Positions 1-7,252 of a stretch of 64,000 bases of DNA are shown here, piece after piece (within the stretch, counting starts at the first letter, position 1; the number at the start of each line of letters is the position of its first letter). Under the pieces are notes generated by a model. It saw only the letters and a list, made by a program, of their open reading frames with translations. It ran no database searches and was not told the DNA's origin. The position numbers and the translations under genes are program-made. The stretch comes from CAZEAB01 sp964552945 (GTDB lineage: Archaea; Nanobdellota; Nanobdellia; Woesearchaeales; GW2011-AR9), in assembly GCA_964552945.1 (NCBI GenBank), contig CAZKIP010000006.1, positions 1 through 64,000 of the forward strand. Direction: 5' to 3'.

Positions 1-20
1 CCGAACTACACTACCAGGGC
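1..20 (-). tRNA. 5' end of a tRNA gene cut by the window edge (Asp or Glu type)
   Basis: Read on the minus strand, the first 20 bases give acceptor strand GCCCTGG, then TA, then GTGTAGTTCGG. This is the usual 5' half of an archaeal tRNA up to the GG of the D-loop. The D-arm beginning GTGTAGT-CGG resembles archaeal tRNA-Asp and tRNA-Glu. The anticodon lies beyond the left edge, so identity is not settled. A TATA-like stretch (CTAAAAATTA on the minus strand, about 50-60) sits at a sensible distance upstream. Confidence 0.7.
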
Positions 21-241
21 AAACAAATGACGTTATTCAATCTACAGCATAATTTTTAGAGCCCATGATGTAGAAATTTACTGCCATTTTCTGGGTAAAA
101 CTGGGGTCGGTTTATAAAGCTGTCGGTTAAATTGTACTTATTGCTTAAAATCACAGGTTATAAGTGGTGAAATCACTCCTTTTTTAAAAATTAAAATAAA
201 GGGCCAAATATGGCATTTGACCCAAAGTCCCCCCACCCGGA

Positions 242-291
242 CTTTCATAACCAGTAGGGCTTGTTTTGCTCAAGCTTTTCCTAAAAGGTTG
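242..291 (-). other. T-loop intron of tRNA-Tyr
   Basis: This 50-nt insert separates A59 from the last T-loop base. Without removing it no T-stem forms, and with it removed a five-pair T-stem and a seven-pair acceptor appear together. The splice sites fit the archaeal endonuclease motif: central helix TTCA/TGAA, 5' bulge AA^C and 3' bulge AG^T. Introns at 59/60 are known mainly from Thermoproteales. I have not seen them as a usual feature of DPANN genomes. Confidence 0.82.
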
Positions 292-313
292 TTTGAACCG
301 GGGACCTCTCGAT

Positions 314-368
314 GACTACAAGACTGATTGTTTTTCATTCATCGCTATAAAGCGTAGTCAAACAATTT
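314..368 (-). other. anticodon-loop intron of tRNA-Tyr
   Basis: This 55-nt intron lies between G37 and A38, the canonical archaeal position. The exon CTGT can pair with intron GTAG just before the 3' bulge (two Watson-Crick and two wobble pairs). The intron also holds self-complementary segments (GACTAC/GTAGTC and ATTGTTT/AAACAAT) that cannot all form together. Confidence 0.85.
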
Positions 369-430
369 CTACAGTCGAGCGTTCTAGCCACTAAACTATG
401 GAGGGATTTAACTCACAGAACTATAGAGGG

Positions 431-440
431 TATATAAAAC
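431..440 (-). promoter_or_regulatory. TATA box of tRNA-Tyr
   Basis: On the minus strand this reads GTTTTATATA, a good archaeal box A, starting about 26 bases upstream of the tRNA 5' end at 405. Confidence 0.65.
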
Positions 441-562
441 TTTTTATGGTATTAAGGGTATTTCTCTCAATAACAAAAATGAACTTTTTGGAATGTCCTA
501 AATGAATTCTTCATTTCGATACATTTTTAAACTAAAAATGATTTTCTCCACTAATTAGGGAC

Positions 563-570
563 TTATATAT
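563..570 (+). promoter_or_regulatory. TATA box for the small membrane protein gene at 639
   Basis: TTATATAT lies about 70 bases before the start codon. It implies transcription from about 595 and a leader of some 40 bases that contains the ribosome binding site hairpin at 611-630. Confidence 0.5.
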
Positions 571-610
571 TCTCTAAAAAAGAGGTGACGAGAAATTTAA
601 CAATTTCTGA

Positions 611-630
611 ACCTCTCTAAAAAAAGAGGT
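611..630 (+). promoter_or_regulatory. hairpin that contains the ribosome binding site
   Basis: ACCTCT (611-616) and AGAGGT (625-630) are perfectly complementary around a CTAAAAAA loop. The 3' arm is the Shine-Dalgarno sequence of the gene at 639. A related CTCTAAAAAAGAGGTGA occurs upstream at about 573-589. Folding would mask the ribosome site, so translation may be regulated. The function is inferred. Confidence 0.4.
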
Positions 631-638
631 GATTGATA

Positions 639-1022
639 ATGGCGAGAGCAAAAAGAAGGAAGGCTAGACCTGCTAAAAAAAGTACCGTAGGTACTCTTGG
701 AAGTTGGTCTTTTCTAATAGGTGTGATTCTAGCAGTAGTTCTAGGTCTTGGATTTGGAGGAGCATATTCTGCAACAATACTTTGGGTAGTATTCCTATTA
801 GGTTTAATAGTGGGTTTATTGAATGTAACTGAAAAAGAGGTAGGATCTTTTCTGGCAAGTGGAACTGTTTTAGTGTTAGTTTCCTTTCTAGGGATACAAG
901 TTGGTGTTTTTGAAGGTGTTGCACCGTTAATTTCCAACATTTTAAAAGGGATTTTAACCTTATTCGTGCCTGCTACTATTATCGTGGCTTTGAAACATGC
1001 ATTTGTTTTAGCACGAAACTAA
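639..1022 (+). CDS. small polytopic membrane protein, function unknown
   Basis: The product has 127 residues. A strongly basic N-terminus (MARAKRRKARPAKK) is followed by about four hydrophobic segments near 23-43, 45-62, 73-92 and 100-120. The ATG at 639 is chosen over the in-frame TTG at 633 because AGAGGTGA ends seven bases before the ATG. I do not recognise the family. It stands alone between two tRNA genes read on the other strand and is followed by a long T-tract. The positive-inside rule places the N-terminus in the cytoplasm. Confidence 0.75.
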   Translation: MARAKRRKARPAKKSTVGTLGSWSFLIGVILAVVLGLGFGGAYSATILWVVFLLGLIVGLLNVTEKEVGSFLASGTVLVLVSFLGIQVGVFEGVAPLISNILKGILTLFVPATIIVALKHAFVLARN

Positions 1023-1026
1023 ATAA

Positions 1027-1058
1027 TTTTTTTTCTTTTTTATTCTCTTTTTATTTTT
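1027..1058 (+). terminator. oligo-T terminator
   Basis: The stretch directly after the stop codon at 1022 is almost pure T, in several runs of four to eight. This is the usual archaeal termination signal. Confidence 0.6.
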
Positions 1059-1119
1059 AGTAAAGTAATTCTTAGAAAAAAATATGCGCGGGCCGGGAAT
1101 TGAACCCGGGTCTCAACGT

Positions 1120-1161
1120 GTCTGCGTAGCAGATATTCCAGAAATTCTAGATTTCTGCTAT
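1120..1161 (-). other. anticodon-loop intron of tRNA-Gly
   Basis: This 42-nt intron follows A37. Its TAGCAG and CTGCTA ends pair, and the interior folds as a second stem, AGAAAT/ATTTCT. Exon TTGC with intron GCAG gives the four-pair helix between two three-base bulges expected for archaeal tRNA splicing. Confidence 0.82.
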
Positions 1162-1177
1162 TGGCAACGTCAAATAT

Positions 1178-1198
1178 TTGTCAGTTGATTGCAACTTC
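1178..1198 (-). other. probable small D-arm intron of tRNA-Gly
   Basis: About 19-21 nt lie between the D-loop (AGCGGTTA) and the 3' strand of the D-stem (ATAT). Exon CGGT(T) can pair with insert (A)ACTG, as in a bulge-helix-bulge. The insert also contains AGTTG-CAAT-CAACT. Exact ends are ambiguous by a few bases. Confidence 0.55.
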
Positions 1199-1331
1199 TA
1201 ACCGCTATACTACCCACGCACAACTAGCAAAAGATTAGAACTCATTTATTAAGCTTATGGTAGCCACTACCCACTGGTCAACCACGGATAGCAAATATAA
1301 ACAAGCATAATTGATTTATCATTTAGTTTTA

Positions 1332-2042
1332 ATGAAAATGATTAAACCTGAACTTGCTGAGTTTATTGGAATAATGCTAGGAGATGGGTGTTCCCAGCGT
1401 AATCAAATTACAATTAGTGGTGGCACAATCGATGGAAGATATATTACAGAATTTATTCCAAGATTAATAGAATATTTATTCTCTAAAAAAGTTCGGTTTC
1501 GTAAACAAGCAAGAGAAAATTTTGATTGTATCTTTTCTTCAATAGAAGTATACAATCTACTAAAAGAAATTGGCTTTGTTTCTCCAAAAGTCAATTGTAA
1601 AATCCCTGAGAACTTGTTTAAAGACAATGATTTACTTAGGTCTTGTGTTCGAGGCTTATATGATACTGATGGTGGTTTACACAAACATCACGAAAGATCA
1701 GCCCAACTTCATTTTACAAATAAAGAACATTCATTAATCTACTCCCTTCGTAAAGCATTAATTCAGCTTGGGTTCAAACCTTCAAACCCAACTATAAATC
1801 ACAAGGAAAAAAATACATTTACAATTTACCTCTTCTCCAAGGATGTAAAGAAATACTTCAAAGAAATAGGATCAAATAATCCTAAAAATCAAATTAAGTT
1901 TAAAAAATGGATAGAAACTGGAATCGTTCCACTTAATACAGAAATAGAAAATGAAATCAGGTTATCAAAAGAAATTCAAGAATCTTTACTTGGAAAAAGC
2001 TTAGATACCATTAAGATAGCTGGTTATGGTGCTTATAAATAA
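1332..2042 (+). CDS. two-motif LAGLIDADG homing endonuclease
   Basis: The product has about 236 residues. Motif 1 is LAEFIGIMLGDG (residues 8-19) and motif 2 is LRSCVRGLYDTDGG (about 102-115). Both end in the acidic residue that binds the catalytic metal, which makes it a single-chain enzyme that cuts a long target site. I prefer the ATG at 1332: the TATA-like AAATATAAAC at 1293-1302 sits about 30-40 bases upstream. An in-frame TTG at 1311 is possible. The gene is free-standing rather than inside an intron, but lies next to tRNA-Gly with its two introns. Such enzymes spread introns or themselves. Target unknown. Confidence 0.85.
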   Translation: MKMIKPELAEFIGIMLGDGCSQRNQITISGGTIDGRYITEFIPRLIEYLFSKKVRFRKQARENFDCIFSSIEVYNLLKEIGFVSPKVNCKIPENLFKDNDLLRSCVRGLYDTDGGLHKHHERSAQLHFTNKEHSLIYSLRKALIQLGFKPSNPTINHKEKNTFTIYLFSKDVKKYFKEIGSNNPKNQIKFKKWIETGIVPLNTEIENEIRLSKEIQESLLGKSLDTIKIAGYGAYK

Positions 2043-2112
2043 TTGTCCGGCATTTTTTTAGAGGAACCATTATTTACTTAATGAGTATATTGTTTACTAG
2101 TAGAAAAATGGA

Positions 2113-2709
2113 CTATTGTTCAATTTCAGAATATCCTAATAGCTTAGCTTCTTTAATCTTATTTTTAGTGGTTAAAATTGTTGATTTATCTTGATAGGAA
2201 TGATCTCCTATTTCTATTACTGATATTGTAAATAAATACTTTTTATCAACTTCAAACTGTGATGGGTTTGATAAATCTGATAAGATAATTGTTTTATTTG
2301 AATGAAACATTAAATATTCAAAATCTTCCTCATAAAGAGGATAGGTAAATTTCATATCAGATATTACTATGCCATTAATACCAGGTTGGCATAAATCACA
2401 TTGATAGCCTTCTGGACAAGATTCTTTATTAATTACAAATGCTTCAATGTTGTAATTCTCTGGTTTCGTAATATAATTTATCTTGACTTTAGGAAGTGTG
2501 CTATTTGCTGTTTGATAAGTTCTTTCCCTAGGATACTCACAAGTAATTTTTGTTTCATCAACAGGTTGAAATAAACTTAGTGTAAACCCCAAGATTATAA
2601 TTAATAAGATAAATATAATTATTCCTAAAAGCCACTTCTTAACCATGAGAACTATAAATGTTAAAGCATATAAAAGATTTCCGATGACTTCAACTAAAAA
2701 ACCGTCCAT
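2113..2709 (-). CDS. membrane-anchored protein, function unknown
   Basis: A long hydrophobic N-terminal segment (about residues 10-50) is followed by roughly 145 mainly extracytoplasmic residues. These include CPEGYQCDLC, a pair of close cysteines that could form disulfides. The 198-residue reading assumes the ATG at 2709. An ATG at 2646 would give a shorter protein beginning MVKKWLLGIIIF with one membrane helix. The gene follows the AlaRS-like gene by 16 bases on the same strand and may share its transcript. No family recognised. Confidence 0.6.
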   Translation of the reverse strand: MDGFLVEVIGNLLYALTFIVLMVKKWLLGIIIFILLIIILGFTLSLFQPVDETKITCEYPRERTYQTANSTLPKVKINYITKPENYNIEAFVINKESCPEGYQCDLCQPGINGIVISDMKFTYPLYEEDFEYLMFHSNKTIILSDLSNPSQFEVDKKYLFTISVIEIGDHSYQDKSTILTTKNKIKEAKLLGYSEIEQ

Positions 2710-2725
2710 TTATTCATCTAAACAA

Positions 2726-4480
2726 TCATCCCAAAACAGCTTTAATCCTTCTTACACCAGCACTTGAAGATTGCTCTTTCTTAATCTTAAAATGACCAAG
2801 TTCAGAAGTATTGGAAACATGAGGACCACCACAAATTTCTTTAGAATAATCACCTACACTATAAACAGAAACAACTTCCGGATACTTTGCACCAAACTCA
2901 CCATAAGCACCTTTAGATAAAGCTTCTTTCAAAGGCATTTCTTCACGTACAACCTCCAATTTCATCTCAATAACCTTGTTAACTTCATCCTCAACTTTCT
3001 GCAATTCTTCAGCCGTTAACTTCCTATCAAAACTAAAGTCAAACCTTAACCTTTCTGGCGTAATGTTTGAACCTCTTTGAAGAATCTTAGAATCAACAAC
3101 CTTCCTCAAAGCTTCGTTAAGTAAATGAGTTGCAGTATGCAATTTCTTACTTTCCTCAGAAGCATCACTTAAACCACCTTTAAACTTCTTTTCAGCTCCA
3201 ACACGAGAAAGTTTTTGATGATTTCTATATTCTTCATGAAAAGCTTCTTCATCAACCTTAGCACCCTTTTCCAGAGCCAATTCTTGGGTCATTTCCAAAG
3301 GGAAACCATAACTTTGAAAAAGAAGGAAAGCATCTTTACCTGTAATAATCTTATCAGAACACATCTTACCAAATTCTCTCAACCCTTTCTCAAGAGTTTT
3401 CTCAAATTTACGTTCTTCATTTTTCAATTCTTCTAAAATAAATTCCTTTTTCTTGTTCAATTCAGGATATTCAGATTTATACATTTCAATTACCAACTTA
3501 GCGAGAATAACGGTATAATCTTCTTTAGTAATATCTAAATCTAATGCTCTTAAATGTCTTATAGTCCTTCTAATAAACCTTCTCAAAATGTATCCTTGAT
3601 CAAGATTGGAAGGCGTCACAGCTCTTTGATCACCTAAGATAAAAACTGCAGCCCTAATATGGTCTGAAATAATTCTCATTGCATTTTTATTTTCACCATA
3701 CTTCTTTTTAGTAATTTTTTCAATCTTTTTTATAATTGGTAAAAATTGTTCAGTAAGATAATTGTCGTCTAATCCCTGTAAAATTGCGGTAACTCTTTCT
3801 ACACCCAATCCGGTATCTACACTTTTTTGTTTCAAAGGTTTGAAAGTACCATCCTTCTGTTTATCATACTCCATAAAAACATCATTCCAAATTTCTACCC
3901 AGTTAGAATTATCAGGATCAAACTTATTTGGAGCACCTTCACCAACCCAATAAAACATTTCTGTATCGGGACCACAAGGACCAGTCTCTCCTGCAGGACC
4001 CCACCAATTATCTTTTTTACCTAGAAAAGTAATTTTATTTTTTGGAAAGCCTAAAGATTCCCAAATTTTTGCAGATTCTTCATCTTTAGGAGCATCTTTA
4101 TCTCCTGCAAAACAAGTAACCGCCAATTTTTCAATGGGTAATTCAAGAATTTTAGTAAGAAATTCAAAACTCATTTCAATTGCTTCCTTTTTGAAATAAT
4201 CTCCAAAAGACCAATTTCCAAGCATTTCAAAAAAAGTGTGATGAGTTGTATTTCCAACTTCATCAATATCTCCTGTACGGATACATTTCTGAACATCCGT
4301 GACTCTTTTTCCTAAAGAATGAGGTTGACCTGTTAAAAATGGAACTAAAGGATGCATCCCTGCGGTTGTAAATAATACGGTAGGATCATTCTCGGGGATT
4401 AAAGAGGCTGAAGGGATAACTGCGTGTCCTTTTTTCTTGAAAAATATTAAATACTTATTTTTAAGATCTTTTGCTTGCAT
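2726..4480 (-). CDS. alaS: alanyl-tRNA synthetase, short form without the C-Ala domain
   Basis: Residues 1-430 match the class II catalytic and tRNA-recognition parts (FTTAGMHPLVPFLTG near 37-51, HHTFFEMLGNWSFGDYF near 80-96). The editing domain follows, with HTATH at 448-452 and CGGPH at about 549-553, the four zinc and editing ligands. The protein stops at GVRRIKAVLG, where full-length enzymes of 850-950 residues continue into the DHHA1/C-Ala domain. Archaeal AlaRS normally has that domain, so this form looks bacterial-like or reduced. An AT-rich box at about 4502-4512 suggests leaderless transcription from the ATG. Confidence 0.9.
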   Translation of the reverse strand: MQAKDLKNKYLIFFKKKGHAVIPSASLIPENDPTVLFTTAGMHPLVPFLTGQPHSLGKRVTDVQKCIRTGDIDEVGNTTHHTFFEMLGNWSFGDYFKKEAIEMSFEFLTKILELPIEKLAVTCFAGDKDAPKDEESAKIWESLGFPKNKITFLGKKDNWWGPAGETGPCGPDTEMFYWVGEGAPNKFDPDNSNWVEIWNDVFMEYDKQKDGTFKPLKQKSVDTGLGVERVTAILQGLDDNYLTEQFLPIIKKIEKITKKKYGENKNAMRIISDHIRAAVFILGDQRAVTPSNLDQGYILRRFIRRTIRHLRALDLDITKEDYTVILAKLVIEMYKSEYPELNKKKEFILEELKNEERKFEKTLEKGLREFGKMCSDKIITGKDAFLLFQSYGFPLEMTQELALEKGAKVDEEAFHEEYRNHQKLSRVGAEKKFKGGLSDASEESKKLHTATHLLNEALRKVVDSKILQRGSNITPERLRFDFSFDRKLTAEELQKVEDEVNKVIEMKLEVVREEMPLKEALSKGAYGEFGAKYPEVVSVYSVGDYSKEICGGPHVSNTSELGHFKIKKEQSSSAGVRRIKAVLG

Positions 4481-4540
4481 ACAGCTAGGTTATTACTAAT
4501 CGTTTTTAATTATTTCTAAAAAATAGACTGACAAGAAGTT

Positions 4541-4813
4541 TCAATAAGTAGAAAAATAATTTCTAACAGACCTTAAAACGCCTTCGCCACCTTTAACAAC
4601 TCCTCCAATAGTAAAATAAGCAGTCAACAAGGCTCCTGCAGCTAAACTAACACTTAAAGGAACGTTAATCATCCTATCAGAAATTTCTGGATTAGAACTT
4701 AGAGAATAAGTCAAATGTTCCAAAGCACCTTCACTTGCAAATTTAGATACAACTCCAGAAACTATTCCAAACTCTAGTAAACTTACAGAATCTAAAAGGT
4801 TTGATTTTTTCAT
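4541..4813 (-). CDS. small membrane protein, function unknown
   Basis: The product has 90 residues with two hydrophobic stretches (about 10-25 and 52-75), the second rich in Gly and Ala. The family is not recognised. A TATA-like AAATTTATAAAAC at about 4833-4845 lies 20-30 bases upstream of the ATG, which supports a real gene with a leaderless start. No partner is evident in the neighbourhood. Confidence 0.5.
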   Translation of the reverse strand: MKKSNLLDSVSLLEFGIVSGVVSKFASEGALEHLTYSLSSNPEISDRMINVPLSVSLAAGALLTAYFTIGGVVKGGEGVLRSVRNYFSTY

Positions 4814-4886
4814 AATTAATAATAAATAAGCCCAAATTTATAAAACTTTCTGTAATAACCACTTATAAGGGACAACAAAAGGAAAA

Positions 4887-4896
4887 GTTTATATAC
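4887..4896 (+). promoter_or_regulatory. TATA box for the gene at 4937
   Basis: GTTTATATAC lies 41-50 bases before the ATG and is followed by an AGAGGT ribosome site at about 4918-4923. Confidence 0.5.
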
Positions 4897-4936
4897 TAGT
4901 AAATCCTAAGCAATATAAGAGGTAAATTATACTAAA

Positions 4937-5239
4937 ATGAATCCAATAAAAGACTTATATCAGACTGTAAAAACAGTTCTTAAAGATGATTTTGATGAAA
5001 CTGTAAGACGACATCCAACTATTGCTACTTACGTTATACAACTTTTTAACACTGAATCAAAAGGCATTCTACCACTGAGAAATAATGTTGAGTTCGACCC
5101 AATTTCTAACCTTTATACATTTCAAGAAGAACAACCTGACGGAAAAATGAAAGTTACCCACTGGGAACAAATCTGCATTGAAGGTGGAAAATGGGGAGTA
5201 AAAACTCCAGAAGGATTTCATGATTTTGCAAGGCAATAA
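4937..5239 (+). CDS. hypothetical protein of 100 residues
   Basis: This is a soluble, mixed-charge small protein (PTIATYVIQLFNTESKG...). I see no signal peptide, membrane segment or cysteine motif. It has its own TATA box and an AGAGGT sequence 13 bases before the ATG. It ends three bases before the stop codon of the convergent methylthiotransferase gene. The family is not recognised. Confidence 0.55.
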   Translation: MNPIKDLYQTVKTVLKDDFDETVRRHPTIATYVIQLFNTESKGILPLRNNVEFDPISNLYTFQEEQPDGKMKVTHWEQICIEGGKWGVKTPEGFHDFARQ

Positions 5240-5242
5240 TTC

Positions 5243-6517
5243 TCAAACAGCCTTTCCTTTCAAAGCAAATTTCTCAGCCTTAATCACTTCAACATTTACC
5301 CATTCACCTAACTTAAATTCACCCTCAATAATAATTTGTTTATAACAATAATTTCTACCAATCCATTGTCCTTCTCGACCTTTCTCATCTACCAAAATCT
5401 TACCTTTCCAGCCAACCCATTTCTCGTTTTGTAACAAAGAAATGTTATGGAATATTTCAGTTAGAACTTTAGAACGATGCTTAACAACCTCTCCTTGTAA
5501 TGGTTTCAATTCAGCAGCTTTAGTTCCCGGCCTCGGCCAAAATCTACTAATGTTGATAGAATCAAACGAATTTAATCTTGTCGCAGATAAAGTATCAAAA
5601 TATTGTTCCTCACTTTCAGTGGGATATCCAACAATAATGTCTGTCATAATGTTAATAGAAGGAATCCTTTTCTTAAAATCAGCAAGTATCTTATTAAAAT
5701 CTTCAATTGTATAAAGACGCCTCATATCTTTAAGAACTTGGTTATTCCCAGATTGCAATGGCAAATGTAAAAATTTAAAAATTTTAGGATTTTTGTAAAT
5801 TTCTATTAATTTATCTTTAATTTTGGGGAAATGATCTGGGTTTCCCATCCCTACTCTAATTAAAAAATCGCCTTCAATTTCAACTAACTTTTTTAACAAT
5901 TCAGCGATGTTCGTTCCAATATCAAACCCGTAACAAAAAGTATCTTGTGAGGTTAACCAAATCTCTTTAACGCCCTCTTTAATTGCATCTTTAGCTTCTT
6001 TAACAATGTCCGCAATAGGATATGATTTAAGATTGAAACGAGCAGATTTAGTTTTGCAAAAAGTACATACGCCCAAACAACCTAAGTTAATTTGAATTAT
6101 CCCAATAACGGGATTTTTTCTAACTTTAGGAAGATTTAAAGGAGGCATTTCTCCTTTCTCTAAAAGCCTAACAACATTATCATTCAATGCTTCCTCAACA
6201 ACTTCAACAATCCTGTGAATTTGTCTTGTTCCAATAAGACAATAATCTTTCAACAGAGGATTTTTTGAATCTGATTGAGCAATACAACCTGCTACAACAA
6301 TAGTTTTATAGGGATGTTCTAATTTTATTTTTTCCAATTCTCTAAAAAAAGCTGATTCACTAGGATTTTTTACAGTGCATGTATTAAAGATGACAATGTC
6401 GGCACTTTCTAAATTATCAACTATTTCAAATTGTGCTTCTCTCAAAAGACCTTTCATAGATTCTGTATCTGAGAGGTTGGCAGAACAGCCCTGCGTTATG
6501 AAATGTATTGAAGTCAT
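5243..6517 (-). CDS. tRNA t6A37 methylthiotransferase (e-MtaB / CDKAL1 type)
   Basis: This radical-SAM enzyme converts t6A37 to ms2t6A in tRNAs that read ANN codons. The N-terminal MTTase domain carries C11, C47 and C78 for the auxiliary 4Fe-4S cluster (TQGCSANLSDTE, NTCTVKNPSE, VVAGCIAQ). The radical-SAM cluster is C147-x3-C151-x2-C154. The last 60 residues fit a TRAM RNA-binding domain. The length of 424 is normal for the archaeal/eukaryotic branch. A TTTTTAAATC box at 6538-6548 lies about 24 bases upstream of the ATG, suggesting leaderless transcription. Confidence 0.92.
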   Translation of the reverse strand: MTSIHFITQGCSANLSDTESMKGLLREAQFEIVDNLESADIVIFNTCTVKNPSESAFFRELEKIKLEHPYKTIVVAGCIAQSDSKNPLLKDYCLIGTRQIHRIVEVVEEALNDNVVRLLEKGEMPPLNLPKVRKNPVIGIIQINLGCLGVCTFCKTKSARFNLKSYPIADIVKEAKDAIKEGVKEIWLTSQDTFCYGFDIGTNIAELLKKLVEIEGDFLIRVGMGNPDHFPKIKDKLIEIYKNPKIFKFLHLPLQSGNNQVLKDMRRLYTIEDFNKILADFKKRIPSINIMTDIIVGYPTESEEQYFDTLSATRLNSFDSINISRFWPRPGTKAAELKPLQGEVVKHRSKVLTEIFHNISLLQNEKWVGWKGKILVDEKGREGQWIGRNYCYKQIIIEGEFKLGEWVNVEVIKAEKFALKGKAV

Positions 6518-6624
6518 TTGTGTTTAAGAAAATGGTTGATTTAAAAACTATTTGGTTGAAAAACAAATTTTCTTAGTGGACAGAACATTGGTAATCGTCG
6601 TAATGATGAGAATTATTTGATATA

Positions 6625-6686
6625 AACAATCCTCCCCTCTCGTTTTTCGGGGGGTACATTATTCATTATTGGGGGAGTCTATTGTT
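6625..6686. other. inverted repeats with two competing pairings
   Basis: AACAAT-C-CTCCCC (6625-6637) pairs with GGGGAG-TCT-ATTGTT (6672-6686). The same CTCCCC can instead pair with the GGGGGG run at 6649-6654 to make a shorter hairpin. It lies just downstream of the hemerythrin gene on the minus strand, so it may be a terminator or 3' structure. Function unproven. Confidence 0.35.
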
Positions 6687-6706
6687 CATAAGAGAAAAAC
6701 CGAGGA

Positions 6707-7141
6707 TTATTTAGCTTTAGAATGTTCTTTTCCATATTTCTGAAAATCTAAATCGGCAGTTAGGGTATGATTAACAAACCACTCACCAAGAAACTTTTTC
6801 GCTTTGTCATGTAATTTTTTTAATTTAATAGATGAAACACTCTTTTCTAACATTATAGAATTAAACTCTTCTTTAAAATCATCTACGAACTTTTGATATT
6901 CTTCATGCAATTTCTTATGTTTGGCCAAATGAGGATAATTTATTTCTTTCATATAATTTTCTTCATAATCAAAATGGAAATGTACGTATTCTTCAGTAAA
7001 ATGAATTACCTTTCGGATATCACCCAAATGATCAACACTAACAAAACTAATTAATTTATTAAGCATCTTAATAGCTTTTTTATGTTGTCGGTCTATCTCT
7101 TCATTTCCAACACTCATAGCTGGTTGCCACTTAATTTCCAT
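6707..7141 (-). CDS. bacteriohemerythrin-type oxygen-binding protein
   Basis: This is a 144-residue four-helix bundle that binds O2 at a di-iron site. The ligand pattern is complete: IDRQH near residue 20, HFHFDYEENYM in the middle, PHLAKHKKLH, and HTLTADLDF near the end. The ATG at 7141 starts the conserved MEIKWQPAMSVG. A longer reading from 7213 would add 24 residues with no family match. A TATA box (7163-7173) about 24 bases upstream supports this leaderless start. It may sense or store oxygen, or protect against it. Confidence 0.9.
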   Translation of the reverse strand: MEIKWQPAMSVGNEEIDRQHKKAIKMLNKLISFVSVDHLGDIRKVIHFTEEYVHFHFDYEENYMKEINYPHLAKHKKLHEEYQKFVDDFKEEFNSIMLEKSVSSIKLKKLHDKAKKFLGEWFVNHTLTADLDFQKYGKEHSKAK

Positions 7142-7162
7142 GTTGCAAAGAGAAATGTTGTC

Positions 7163-7173
7163 ATATATAAAGT
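7163..7173 (-). promoter_or_regulatory. TATA box of the hemerythrin gene
   Basis: The minus strand reads ACTTTATATATGA, placing the transcription start at or near the ATG at 7141. Confidence 0.6.
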
Positions 7174-7252
7174 TTTTTATTGGCTTTCTTCTGATATAAA
7201 TAATCCTCCCCATACCCTTTTTCTATAATAAAACCTTAAATCATGAGACGTA

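Larger units (their letters stand above)
228..405 (-). tRNA. tRNA-Tyr (GUA) with two introns
   Basis: The exons are 405-369, 313-292 and 241-228 and give a 73-nt cloverleaf. The acceptor is CCCTCCA/TGGGGGG with A73, and C1-G72 is the archaeal Tyr identity pair. The D-stem is GTTT/GAAC, the anticodon stem CTCGA/TCGAG with loop CTGTAGA (anticodon GTA), and the T-stem CCCGG/CCGGG with loop TTCAAAT. Intron 1 (314-368, 55 nt) is at the canonical 37/38 position. Intron 2 (242-291, 50 nt) splits the T-loop at 59/60. There, exon bases TTCA pair with intron TGAA to give a bulge-helix-bulge, and intron AACC pairs with GGTT inside it. No CCA is encoded. The intron edges could shift by one base. Confidence 0.9.
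1085..1219 (-). tRNA. tRNA-Gly (GCC) with an anticodon-loop intron and a small D-arm insert
   Basis: The acceptor is GCGTGGG/CCCGCGC with A73. The T-arm is CCGGG-TTCAATT-CCCGG, the variable loop AGAC, and the anticodon stem TGACG/CGTTG with loop TTGCCAA (anticodon GCC). C35, C36, C2-G71 and A73 agree with Gly identity. The canonical intron is 1120-1161 (42 nt), with exon TTGC pairing to intron GCAG as the central helix. The D-stem GTAT/ATAT forms only if about 19-21 further bases (around 1178-1198) are also removed. No CCA is encoded. The anticodon-loop intron is clear; the D-arm boundaries are not. Confidence 0.85.

Noticed and set aside
21..227. Possible gene between the first two tRNAs
   Set aside because: No frame of useful length. 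Only short inverted sequences and a TATA-like TTTATAAAG near 112-120 are visible.
6598..6640. Possible C/D-box guide RNA (ATGATGA at 6603)
   Set aside because: A C-box-like sequence is present, but no D box (CTGA) or second box pair lies at the right spacing.
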